Assembly: GCF_030247195.1 (NCBI RefSeq)
Contig: NC_080671.1
Location: forward strand, 27,459,543 to 27,523,542
DNA length: 64,000 nt
Origin: Topomyia yanbarensis
Lineage: Eukaryota > Arthropoda > Insecta > Diptera > Culicidae
Reading direction: 5' to 3'
Part shown: positions 1 to 10,900 of the stretch, one piece after another
How positions within the stretch are numbered: the stretch's first letter is position 1
Layout of the letters: each line of letters starts with the position of its first letter
Program-made: the position numbers and the translations under genes
The notes under the pieces: generated by a model
Seen by the model: only the letters and a program-made list of their open reading frames with translations
Databases searched by the model: none
Told to the model about the DNA's origin: nothing

Positions 1-1
1 G

Positions 2-432
2 ACGATATCGTCGGAGGCGGTATGCGTCATTGCCGGGATGATCCCCGTCTGCATCACTCTGGCTGAGGACGTGGAATGCTACCAGCGGAGGAATACACGA
101 AATGCAAGGAGACTGATTAGAGCGGACTCTTTGGTTAAGTGGCAGCAAGAGTGGAACAACGCTGAGAAAGGAAGCTCCTGCATCGGTTTTGACATGCTTC
201 GTCACGCCTTTGCTAGAAGTGTGTGCAAGAGACGCTAGAACACGTGGTCTTCGAATGCCCTAGGTTCGAAGAAGTTCGAAAGGGTATGCCCGGCTTGATA
301 GTCGACAATATCGTCGAAGAGATGTGCCACTATGAGCATATATGGTATGCGGTCAAAGGAGTAGTGTCGAGTATACTCTCCAAGCTGCAGAGAATGTTGG
401 GAAAGGACCAACAAAGTAGCGCCATCGACTAG
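2..432 (+). pseudogene. C-terminal end of R1-clade non-LTR retrotransposon ORF2
   Basis: This is the 3' end of a reverse-transcriptase polyprotein whose body lies outside the window. Frame 2 runs from base 2 and reads SSEAVCVIAGMIPV, followed by an R/W-rich stretch (SLVKWQQEWNNAEKG). This is the arrangement seen after the reverse transcriptase in R1-clade elements. Near 225-238 the frame ends in a stop and the homologous reading continues in frame 1 as ETLEHVVFECPRFEEVR, the C-terminal Cys/His knuckle region. The pieces between these two motifs are too short, so the copy is internally deleted as well as frameshifted. It ends at the TAG near 430. The element is dead. The family assignment rests on motif recognition only. 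Confidence 0.7.
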
Positions 433-1185
433 AAATCCACGGTGAAACCACAAATCGGGTCTGGGCAAATATTCCACCGCCGGGGACAAGTTGAGTAGTG
501 CGCGACGTAGCGCCAGGTTATGATCGTCGGGGCGCCAGCGAATCGGAGGTCAGGTTTCACCGGAATCGCCGGACCGTCCTCGATACCCTACCGATTAGCT
601 CGTGAGTAGGCTAGATCTGCCGCTGGAGAATAGATCGAGTAGACCACGTCGAACAGCCTGCAGGGGTCGTTGGAACGCCAGTGAACCGGAAGCAACGCTC
701 CATCCGGAATCTCTGGAGAGATCTCCGCACCTTTTGGCTGGCCCGTTGAGTAGGCTAGGTCCACCGCCAGGGGCTGGATCGAGTAGATCGAGACGAAATG
801 GGGAGTTAATGGAAACGAACATCAGTATAGGGAGAAATCTACCGCCGGGGAATACACAGTAGGATAGATTCACAGCCGCGCACTGTCTGACATTGTATTG
901 TGACAAAAATGGGAGCTAATTGGCTCACGAAACAGACCTCGGTACCGAAAGAAATTCCGTGCCCAGAGATCTTTCAGTCGGAGTAAGGTGAATTCATCGC
1001 CGGGGACTATCCGGGTAGATCGGGATAAGGCTGGGAGCTGAATGGCTCACGGAAACAGGAGCTAGACGGTTAACTGAGACGAGAGATGAATCGACGTAAT
1101 AGATGGAGTCAAAAAGCATGAGAAGAATCGAGAGTTAAATGGCTCAAATGTGGAACCATTTCATGGATCAAGTGAGACTCTGAGA
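433..1185 (+). repeat. 3' UTR of the R1-clade element with short internal repeats
   Basis: GC-rich non-coding sequence follows the ORF stop. It contains recurring phrases: AGTAGATCGAG/AATAGATCGAGTAGA near 630 and 780, and GGGAGCTRAATGGCTCAC-like blocks at 911-928, 1033-1050 and 1131-1146. Open frames on both strands here are long only because the sequence is GC-rich and lacks stops. No coding signature was seen. The 3' boundary is not sharp. A G-run lies at 1240-1251. Confidence 0.5.
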
Positions 1186-1315
1186 TAGCTACGGAAAACT
1201 CCTAAGCAAAAGAAAGAGATGCGTCGAAAGTACAATGGGGAGGGGGGGGGGGTCAAGAAGTAATACCTTGATGTAGTTCCGTGGGGAAGAAGGGCGAAAA
1301 AATAGAAAGGAGTGT

Positions 1316-1856
1316 GCAATAAAATCCCAAAAGGGCATTAAGGGCACAAGACCTAACATAAATTTAAATTGCTTTTTGTGTTTCGAATTCATCTCGTTAG
1401 TAACTAGCACCATCTGGGACACCAGTCGAGACAAGTCAGTTGCTTTAGGCTTTCACATGTGTCGTGCGAACTGTTTGGATTGTTTTGTGTCTAACTTGTG
1501 CTAATTTGGGTGCTAGTTTACATACATCGTCTAACTCAATGTTTTTCAACCGGGGGTGAATTCACCCTCAGGGGTACGTCACATCATGAATTATTTCGGG
1601 TAAATTTAAACTTGTTATCCTAATATTTTCATCGAATAATTGACTCTATAATATAGAGACAATAATTCAATGGAAATATTGGGATAAGTTGGAGAAGTTG
1701 ACGTACCCCTGGGGGTGAATTCACCCCCGGTTGAAAAACACTGGTCTAACTCGACACCTGAATGGTGCTAGTTACTGACGAGATGAATTCGGAACAGCAA
1801 AAGCAAACTTAATTTAAGTTAGGTCTTGTGTTCTTAATGCGCAAAATGGTTTAATC
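1316..1856. repeat. Older inverted-repeat element disrupted by a MITE
   Basis: The left arm (about 1316-1425) and right arm (about 1757-1856) are imperfect inverted repeats. The right arm reads GGTGCTAGTTACTGACGAG, and the complement of the left arm reads GGTGCTAGTTACTAACGAG. Both continue through GATGAATTCGRAAC and GTTAGGTCTTGTG. A related arm-like sequence recurs near 12,890-12,925 (TAGGTTTTGTGTCCTTAAC). A hAT-type MITE sits in the loop. The ends and target duplication were not resolved. Confidence 0.55.
1537..1743. mobile_element. hAT-type foldback MITE with 8-bp TSD
   Basis: A 207-bp element in which nearly the whole length folds back on itself. The ends are CAATGTTTTTCAACCGGGGG and the complement of CCCCCGGTTGAAAAACACTG. 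It is flanked by an exact 8-bp direct repeat, GTCTAACT, at 1529-1536 and 1744-1751. The 8-bp duplication and the CARTGTTTTTCAAC terminus are typical of hAT-superfamily non-autonomous elements. It has no coding capacity. Confidence 0.85.
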
Positions 1857-2880
1857 CATTTTTTTTCTTTTTTTCTTATAATTTGCATGTGCAATTAACG
1901 CAATTTAAGCGAGTTTTAGAAAACAGAAGCATTATATAAACAATCAAACAAAACTGAATTAGTTTAACAACATTAAGACGTCTTCTTAAAAGCACTCTAA
2001 AATCGCATCATACCGTCAGTTGCTAATATCTAATGTAATAATATGCAGCAACGAAAATTTCAATTTAGTACGTAATCTGCAATGAAATTGCAAAAATAGA
2101 TAATTGTATCAATAGAAAACTGGCCAGATATTTTGTTATCAACAATCAGACTTTAACTACGCATGTATGATAAGGAATTTTACACTAAACTATGTTAAGG
2201 CGTATTTTTCTATTTGTTAGCAAGATTTAACATGTTTTAACATTAACATTTTTTGGTCTCGATGTAGAAATCATTCTCGTAAAATGGGAAATAGTGAATG
2301 GAATTAGACTAGATTATAAAAATAGAATACTTATTTATATATGAAGCTTGAAGGAAGGCCCAACCCGACCAAAAACTCAAAAAAGTAGAAAATAGTTACC
2401 AAACCTGAAAGACCTAGTAAGTTTATCGAATTAAAGAAGAAATTGTCAAATTTCAACATACTCGCTACTGTTCAGTGTGCTTGCTCTTATTAGATATTTC
2501 AGTTTGTATAGAACGGCAGTACATGAATGGCTAATATGCACTGTTTATACATTTTCATATTTTGACATTAAAAATGTCTTACTCCACTATCTGGGGCTAG
2601 GTGTCATTCTAAAATCTAAACTATCTCCCATGTAACGAAACTATGTAAGGTTTGCACGCTTATAACTCCGATATTACTAGATGGATTTTAATCATTCATA
2701 CACCAACCGATTCAGAAACACCTAACTTAAATATTGGTAATAATTTAATATCTCCCCAATAAAAGTAGACTTTTGGAAATTGGTAAAATTAAAAAGTTCA
2801 CGAAAAACGGGAAAATTACCATTCGTGAGGCAGATTTCTCAGACACAGCCGTCAAAAGAGGGCAGCTTAGTGACTCAATG
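1857..2880. other. AT-rich non-coding stretch
   Basis: No open frame, inverted repeat or recognisable element was found in this kilobase. It is AT-rich with short homopolymers. Given the next exon of the transporter at 4,826, it is intergenic or part of a downstream intron of that minus-strand gene. Confidence 0.4.
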
Positions 2881-2893
2881 AAAGACGAAAAGT

Positions 2894-2932
2894 CATAAAT
2901 AGAAGCGACGCATGTCCGTTTAAATCAGTTGT
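2894..2932 (+). promoter_or_regulatory. Core promoter copy 1 (TATA-like + Inr)
   Basis: CATAAATAG lies 33 nt before the A of ATCAGTT (A at 2927). This spacing and the TCAGTT initiator match the arthropod TATA+Inr layout. The unit is duplicated 159 bp downstream with identical internal spacing. No convincing ORF follows, so it could serve a retroelement LTR, a non-coding transcript or a lost gene. Confidence 0.4.
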
Positions 2933-3052
2933 TGCTCTTGTCTCATACGAACAACATCGTCTCCGGGCGATGCAATAAGCGCTATCGATTTTCGGTAACG
3001 TTGGCATTTGCACACACTCGCACCTATGTGACTAAACCATATACGGTTAGTT

Positions 3053-3091
3053 TATAAATAGAGGTGACGCGTACCCGTTTGAATCAGTTTT
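3053..3091 (+). promoter_or_regulatory. Core promoter copy 2 (TATA + Inr)
   Basis: TATAAATAGAG starts 33 nt before the A of ATCAGTT (A at 3086). This is a diverged direct duplicate of the unit at 2894-2932. Conserved words around both copies include GTGACT upstream, then YCCGTTT, and CAATAAGCG and ATTTTCGG downstream. It is stronger than copy 1 because the TATA box is canonical. What it drives cannot be told from this window. Confidence 0.45.
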
Positions 3092-3504
3092 TGTTCTTAT
3101 GTCGAACGGGTAAGATCATGGCTGCAGCGTCTGGGCACTACAATAAGCGGTAGACGCTATGCATTTTCGGCAGCGGTGGCCGTTTGCGGATTTTTCGGGT
3201 ACCAGCACGGTGTCACAGAATGATTTGCAAAGTGGCTGGGTGGGGTGGTTTGGATTTAATTCAATACGGTGTGTGCTGCTTAAGAGTGTTGCGTTTGAAT
3301 AAAATATATTTATTTTTATGCATGCGTGTGCGTTGTAACTTGTTAATCCATGTTTACGGCGCTTTGTAGCTGCGTAGGGTAAAGAGCCAATTGGTTTTCA
3401 TGTTTCATATTTCGGTTATATGTTTTTTATCAGTAAGGCATCTGACAACGTGCTTCTGTAGTTATTGCACTGTTCAGCAGCGTAGTATTTTATATAGGAG
3501 AGTA

Positions 3505-3619
3505 CACTCAGGTTTTTACGCGGATTTTGAAATTTACGCGGTTTTCATTAACGCGTTTTTTTAAATTTACGCGGTTTTCATTTACACGGCCTGTATCCCC
3601 TGCGTGAAAAATCTGAGTG
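3505..3619. mobile_element. TA-flanked MITE with ACGCGG minisatellite (short copy)
   Basis: A 115-bp element bounded by TA on both sides (3503-3504 and 3620-3621). The termini are CACTCAGGTTTTTACGCGG and the complement of CTGCGTGAAAAATCTGAGTG. Inside are repeats of TTTACGCGGTTTTCATT. It is the reverse-orientation relative of the longer copy at 56,099-56,326, sharing the termini and the GGGGATACAGGCC-type block next to one end. The TA duplication suggests mobilisation by a Tc1/mariner-type transposase. Confidence 0.75.
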
Positions 3620-4049
3620 TAATTGCATCGGAAACAATCACATTCCCAGCAGAACTTTTGTTTTCTAATTTCAAACACTTTTGTTTCGTACTGCACACAA
3701 CGGAAAATTTTAAAACAGAACTTACCGTCCCAGCAGCAGTTGAAGCAGGTGTTCTTTTTCGATTCAAATTCAAGCCATGTCTTAAGCGTTACTGGACTTA
3801 AAATTGTTTTCCCAGTTTAACCAGTCAGAATATCTGTCCTACCCTATGTATTTAAAACACAGTTCTAATTGCGTTTTAAGGTATACAACAAATACGGTTG
3901 GGTATACTAATTTAAATTTTAAAATAAATCTGTTTTAAATTATGAAACAAACCGCTGTACTGAAGATATAATTATGTCAGTCCTATTACCACATAAAACA
4001 CCTATATAACATAAAACGCTGCAGAATTGGTTTCATAATACAATGTTTA

Positions 4050-4135
4050 CACTACAGAGTTATAACACGTTTTAATAATTAGCAACAAGAAAAATGTCAC
4101 CAAGATAGCATAAAAACCCGTTTTAACTGGTAGTG
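4050..4135. mobile_element. 86-bp TIR element, CACTACAGAGTT family, copy 1
   Basis: The terminal inverted repeats CACTACAGAGTTATAAC and (complement) CACTACCAGTTAAAAC bound an 86-bp unit. An 86-bp relative lies at 37,604-37,689 with the same ends and a similar middle (TAATAATNAGCA). It has no coding capacity. Target duplication is unclear. Confidence 0.6.
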
Positions 4136-4825
4136 CGAACGTTGCATAACAATGTAATTTATCAAATAATTTCATTTTTCCACCACTAATCGATTAAGAA
4201 ATACTTAAACTTAAGATTGTTTACTTAAGTTCATTAGTACATTATTGAAAATTTAAATGGAAAATGAAATTTCATATTTTATGGAGAATCTGTATATATC
4301 CGTTGGCGGGCGTGGGTTTCCTCATCACAGCTCTCAATATGGAACTTTTCTTTTGAATATATTTTCTGGACAAACCAGCCTATTTTTACTAGATGGATCA
4401 GCCAAATAATGCCAATCACCTAGTGAGATACTTGATTAATTAATAGATTACCGTTAAAAGACCCTCAATAAATTATGTTTTAATGGGGAGGGTATATAGC
4501 AAATTGTAACATATGAAAACAGGCGAGTGAACAAGAACGTGTGTCGATATGTGTGATAGATAAAAAAGCTATATTTTTAATGTCACCGTGGTCGTGTCCT
4601 GTACACAACCCTTTAATTTTTTTTCGAGCAGAGCTTTTGGTTCTAAATATATTAACTCTCCTAAAATAGAACGGGCCTCGTATTTATTCTAAAGTATAGA
4701 GGAATGTGGTAATTTCATTAAGATACAAAATTTAAACAGTTCTTAGCAACTATCATATGATACTGGCCAGTGTTTAGCATATATAGCCAATAAGCAACCA
4801 TGATGTACGGATGGGTAATACTTAC

Positions 4826-4928
4826 ATTGTTGATGGGAGCAGATTCCAAATCTTTCTTAGAAAGGATGTCCACCAGAATTGTACCTAAACCGTCACACAT
4901 TACATTTATGGTGGTACGGAATCGGTCA
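4826..4928 (-). CDS. EAAT exon 8 (TM8)
   Basis: The exon starts after TTTCCATTGCAG and reads [20 protein letters not shown], then [14 protein letters not shown], ending AACAAT|GTAAGT in phase 0. DRFRTTxNV contains the conserved substrate-contacting arginine. Intron read-through would add about 25 residues and a stop at 4,718. The strong GTAAGT donor makes another, unfound, C-terminal exon more likely. Confidence 0.88.
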
Positions 4929-7900
4929 CTGCAATGGAAACAAATACCATTATTTCAACTATCGAAACCAAAGCAGCAACTAGTTTCACTCACAGCAACC
5001 AATCGACAGCGATAATGATTGTCACATCTTCAGCAGGCAGTCCAACGGTATCCAGCACCATAACCATGGTAATCAAGCCAGCTTGTGGGATACCGGCTGC
5101 ACCGATCGAAGCAGCAGTGGCAGTGACACTGAAATAGGAAATAGCACGTATTTATTCATCCTGACATTTTGACGACTAGTTTAAACAATACATTACCTTA
5201 CAGCAACTATATGCCCAAATGAAAGCGGGATGTGTCTTAGCTGAGCGATAAATATGGCGGCAACAGCTTCGTAAAGTGCCGTTCCGTCCATATTGATGGT
5301 GGCACCTACCGGAATCACAAAACGTGTCACACGAGGATCCATGCCCAAATTGTCCAAACACCGGATCGTGATTGGCATAGTTGCCGAGCTGGAACCGGTA
5401 CCGAAAGCGGTGGCCAGCACCTGACTCATTTTACCGATATAAGGATACGCCAGTTTTCGTGTGCACACGAAAAAGATTAACGGGATTGTTCCTGTATCAA
5501 ATATGACGTTAGTGAATTAAACTTCATGATTTTCAAGTGATTTAATTACCAAATCCATGCACGACCAACCCAACGATAACGGTTATGAAGTACCATCCGA
5601 GCAGACCGAGCACCTCCACGAACGAAGCCATTTCCAGCAGCTTGGCGGCTACAAGGAAGAACACACCGAGTGGCGATATCCAGATAACCCAAGATGTGAT
5701 AATCATCATAGCCTCGCTCATCGTTTCGAACATTGCCTGCAGGGGTTTGCCAGCTTCCCGCATCTTGCCGATGCAAGCGCCAAGCACTATGCTGAACATT
5801 ACCATTCCAAGCACATTGGTACCCTCGGTGAATTCGGATTTGATTTTGTACTCAGTTAGTGGAACTGTAAGTAATAAATGATTAGAATTTGATTAGAATC
5901 AATCGCTTGAACACATCTTCCGTTCACGTGGATAGAAGACGCATATATCAGTGTAGGTGAACGCTTGATTTACATATTTTAAACATTTTATGCCGTAGGT
6001 TGTCACACTATATAATAGCTTAAAATAGTCGATTAATTGCACATACATTGGTATTAGCGCATTTGCGTAAAATTTCATGTGCTTCTTTTTGGTAAAACTG
6101 AACGGCTGCGCTCCATGAAACACCGCGCTTTGGCGATATGTTAAAATATTGAGATTTTGCATAACGAAGGGCTAATTGATAATTGATGAATGGTTCATAT
6201 CAATCAAAGTCTGTCTTAAAAATCATCCTTACGTTTATGATAAAACATGTGAATTATTACCACTATTTCAAATGTTTTCAAACTGCAATAGCAAATAAAA
6301 ATCCTAGTTACACCAACAACATGCTGGCAACCTTACAGGGGCATTCGGAATAGCTTGTGACATGAAAATACGCCCAGTACCCTGCATCCAATTACACGTG
6401 TATGTTTCCTAATTATGTGTAACATATAATATGCTCACAACAGATTGGTTATAATATGATGCAACAGTAATTGTGAGCAATTGAACAACGATCAAGGCAA
6501 GTCAGCTGTGGTCAACATGGTAAAAAACACAGTAGGCGTATGGCATATTTTGTTAGTTAACTATGCAAACCACACCGTACCGCGCACCAAGCGAAAGTGA
6601 CAGGGGGAACACGACAGAGGATTTCCGATTATTTACAGCACTATGCCGCTTCACCTTATTTTACTCGCTCCAATTATCTTACACCGTTACACTGTTGCTG
6701 TGATAACCACTGCTGATGCTAACTGACAATTTAAAGGTCGGGCATTCATTTAGTTGGAATGCCCTCATTCTCATTCCAAATTTAGTATTGGATATTTCGA
6801 TAAAGGTCGACAGAAAATTTATTACCCGTTTGTTCTTTTATGAGTAAGAAGAATTCATAGTCACATTCATACAACAGTAGCGGAATTCCTGTGCGTTTCG
6901 CTCCATTAAGACAAATACCCTTGACATAAAAAAGTAGTACAAAAATGTGACCGTGACAAACATATGGTCTCGAAGTTTGAATCCATTTCGGGTTATTTGA
7001 TAATCACACCATCTGTATCCCCAAATTTGTATCCCACAAATCTTGTTTTTTTTTTTTTCAAGTAACTAAAGGGTGTCCCACAACAAATTGCGCCACGGAA
7101 AAAAATGCTGTAGAACATAACCCATTGGATATTTTCTCTTGAAAATTTGGGAAGTTGGTTAGAGTGTATTGTTTACACGGTATTTTTATCGCTGTCAGTT
7201 TTTCGAAAATTGGAACAAATGGCATCACCCGAAAAACAAAGTAGCGAATTAATTTTGCGCAAGCACCTGGGAAATCCTCTACCCACATTGGGACATCGGA
7301 AAACAACTCGGAATCGTGCAGTCAACGGTGAGCCGTATGATTAAACGTTACTACCAAAGTCTGAGCATCGAACGGAAGGAGAAATGAAGTCAGAATGGAT
7401 GTTCTATTAGTGATCAGGATCACAAGCGTGTAGTGAAAGCGTTGAAACGGAATCCCAATGTGTCGTTGAAGCGATCAGGGATGTGGCCAAAAAGTTGAAT
7501 CTGTCTACGTCTATCATTCAGACAGCCAAGGACCAGGAGGAACTGCATACGTACAAGTGTAGAAGGCTCCAAATCGCTATGAACGGTGAAATACGATGGG
7601 AATGTCACGGACCCGGAAACTGTACACCCGGATGCTGACGAAGCCTCATTTTCTCATCATGGATGAAGATACTTACGTCAAGGCGAACTTCCGGCAGCTT
7701 CCGGGGCTACTGTTCTGCACCGTGCAGCCCCGGCAGCTTCCGGGGCTACTGTTCTGCGCAGGTTTGACAAAAATACATTATTTGGCAAGCGATTTGCTCA
7801 TGTGGTGAATGGAGTGCGCCGTTCATGACTACCGGGACTGTAATGGGGAGGATCTACTTTAACCCGTGTCGGCGTCAGTGAAAGAAAAAAATCAAACTGG

Positions 7901-10900
7901 TCCCATTCATTCGTTTTTACCTCTGACTTTATTGGACTCGTGCGGGTTTCTAATTGTGATTTATTTATTGGAAGTGCCGGAAATGTGTGGGTCGCTGGGT
8001 CAGATCGCGTAAAAATGACACCAACTTTCTTTTACAACAACGTATACCTAATTAAACGTTATCGATTTGGTAACAATTAATTATATTGGTGTAGCCCTGG
8101 TTATAGACATTATATACCATTCAAATTTGGCAAAAAATGCATAAGTATTGATATTCAGGCGAGTTCCCGAAGAAGTTTCCTGCTGGAACCGGTTCAAAAG
8201 TGGCCAAGCACCTTTTTTCAATAGTGGCCATATGAATATCAAACTGCTTTGTTTTAGGAGTTAGACTCCTAAAAGGCATTTAAAAGTAACATTGGTCATC
8301 CTGGGCCAGTTCCGGATATCCCCGGGGGACCCTAGTACTGGCCAGATACAAAACTATACAAATCATTCTTGGTCTGGCCAGTACTAGGGTTTATGGTTTT
8401 GGGTATGGTTTTGTATCTGGCCTATACTAGGGTTCCTCCCGGAATATCCGGAACTGTCCCCAGGATGACAGGTTTTTCCGAAATTACTGATAATGACTAT
8501 TTTTGGGTTTGTGTTTGAAAATTATGAAGTTTGATACCGATATTGGCAGTATTCGTATGGTTTTGTATCTGGCGAGTACTAGGGTTTCCCCGGAGATATC
8601 CGGAACTGTCCCCAGGGTGGCAGGTGTTTCTAAAATTACTAACAACGATTATTTCTGAGTTTGTCTTTGAAAATCACGAAGTTTTATACCCATATTGACA
8701 GTATTTGTATGGTTTTGTATCTGGCCGGTACTAGGGTTCCCTTGAGGATATCCGGAACTGTCCCCCGATGGCAGGTGTTTCCAAAATTACTGACAATGAC
8801 TATTTTTGGGTTTGTCTTTGCAAATCATGAAGTTTGATGTCAGTATTGGCAGTATTTGTATAATTTTGTGTCTCGCCAGTACTAGGGTTTCCCCGGAGAT
8901 ACCCCGAACTGTTCCCGGATGGCAGGTGTTTCCAAAATTACTGGCAATGCCTATTTCCGTGTTTGTCTTTGAAAATCATGAAGTTTAATACCCATATTGG
9001 CAGTATTTGTATGGCCAGTACTAGGGTTCCTCCGGGGATATCCGGAACTGGCCCAGGATGGCCAGAGGTCCCAAAATCACTTTTAAATGCCTTTTTATGA
9101 GTCTGACTTCACAAACAAAGCAGTTTGATAGCCATATGGCCACTATTGAAAAGAAAGGTGATTGGCCACTTTCGAACCGGTTCCAGCATGAACCCTCTTC
9201 ATGAACTCGCCTGGATATATACTTATGAATTTTTGGTCAAATTTGAATGGTATATAATGTCTATAACCAGGGTTATAACTTTTGGCAGTGAAAGAGCTAT
9301 GGAGGGGAATGTTGATGTCTGCCCTCAAAGCCTATCTTCATTCTCACCATTCCGGCCATTCTTTCTCTGTCTGTTTTCCAGTGGACACGTTCGTAAAAAT
9401 CCTTGAAAAAGGAAAAAACAAAGACTCACGTTCAAACAAGGAATATATACGGTTCGCTATAGGCGATTATAAGCCAACGTGTTTGGTATCTTCTAGTTGC
9501 TGTACAACAAATGCTGATGATGAAATGTGTAGTGCTGTAATCAAGTATAGTTAGAGTAGCACAAATTAATCTTCAGCATAAACGTACAGCAACTATGAAT
9601 CTATCCCGCCTTGTGCAGGAAGGAAAAGCTTCCATAGCTTTGGTTCAAGAACCGTATTTCCATAAAGGAAACTTCTATGTTGGAAAGCTACTTAACCCCG
9701 TTTTTGTAGCTTTCAACAAAAACGGCATGACAAATCCACGTGAAATGCCTCGTGCATGTCTTATATCCGACTTCACAACGCGATATTTGTGTTGTCACGG
9801 TATTTGTGTTGTCACGGTAAATATGACTGTTGGCAATATAAACAAGAAATACGTCTATTGTTCGGCATATTTGCGGCATAATAAACCATCATCTTCTGAT
9901 TATTTCAAAAGGGTTGTATCATACTGTGGCAGAAATGGGTTACCTATCATAATCGGCAGTGATGCAAATGCCCACAACATAATTTGGGGCAGCTCAGATA
10001 TCAATTTGAGAGGCACCGAATTAACGGAATACTTAAGTAGTACAAATTTACACATTCTTAATGCAGGAAACCGCCCAACATATGCACGAACTGGCAGAGA
10101 AGTGGTGTTAGATGTAACTCTCTGCTCTGACGGTATTACGCATGAGTTGGCTAACTGGCTCGTACCAAACGAGCTAGAACCGTCGTTATCTGATCATAAG
10201 TACATCGTCTTTGATCATTTAAACGTCTCGCTAGATATCGTCACATATCGTAATCCTAAATGTGCGAACTGGAACCTCTACGAAGAGGGCTTGGCGACTA
10301 GGTTTCATGGGTATCTTCCGACGATTGAATCTCCAAGTGACTTGGATGAGGTCGTGGATGAAACAAGCTCACTCATAGTAGCAGCATACCAAGAGGCTTG
10401 TCCACTTCGAGTTATGCGTGCTTCTAGAGGAACACCTTGGTGGAATACCGAACTTGTTCGACTCAAAAAGTTATGTAAAAGAGCTTGGAATCGCAGACGC
10501 AGGGACGGGTCGGAGGCATTTAAGTTGGCTCGTAATGCATACAGAAATGCTCTTTTATCATCCTCTAACGAAGTGGGGGAAGTCTACTAGCACCCTGTTG
10601 TCTACAACATTGAAAAAGCTTTTTCACAAAAGCAATCAAGTTTAGGAGTTTTTCTCGATATTGAAGGTGCTTTTGACAACGTGTCTTTGGAAGCAGAACG
10701 AGGTCATGGATACACGCAATGCTTAGCAACCGACATCTGTGCTCATCGTTAAGACAAGTAGAGATAAGGAAACTGAGTGTCTGCGGAAGTCCTCAAGGTG
10801 GTGTGCTGTCACCACTTTTATGGAACCTTGTCGCCGAAGGCTTGTTGAGGAAACTTAATGAGCTTGGATTTCCGACGAGTGGTTTCGCCGATGATTATGA

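Noticed and set aside
595..906. ORFs on both strands, 86-103 codons
   Set aside because: They lie in the GC-rich 3' UTR of an R1-type element, are Arg/Pro/Ser-rich and have no domain.
4718..4900. 60-codon ORF extending EAAT exon 8
   Set aside because: It reads through a strong GTAAGT donor into intron-like AT-rich sequence; family tails do not look like it.
7596..7808. 70-codon ORF as a gene
   Set aside because: It is a frame piece of the Tc1/mariner relic including a tandem duplication of the same block.
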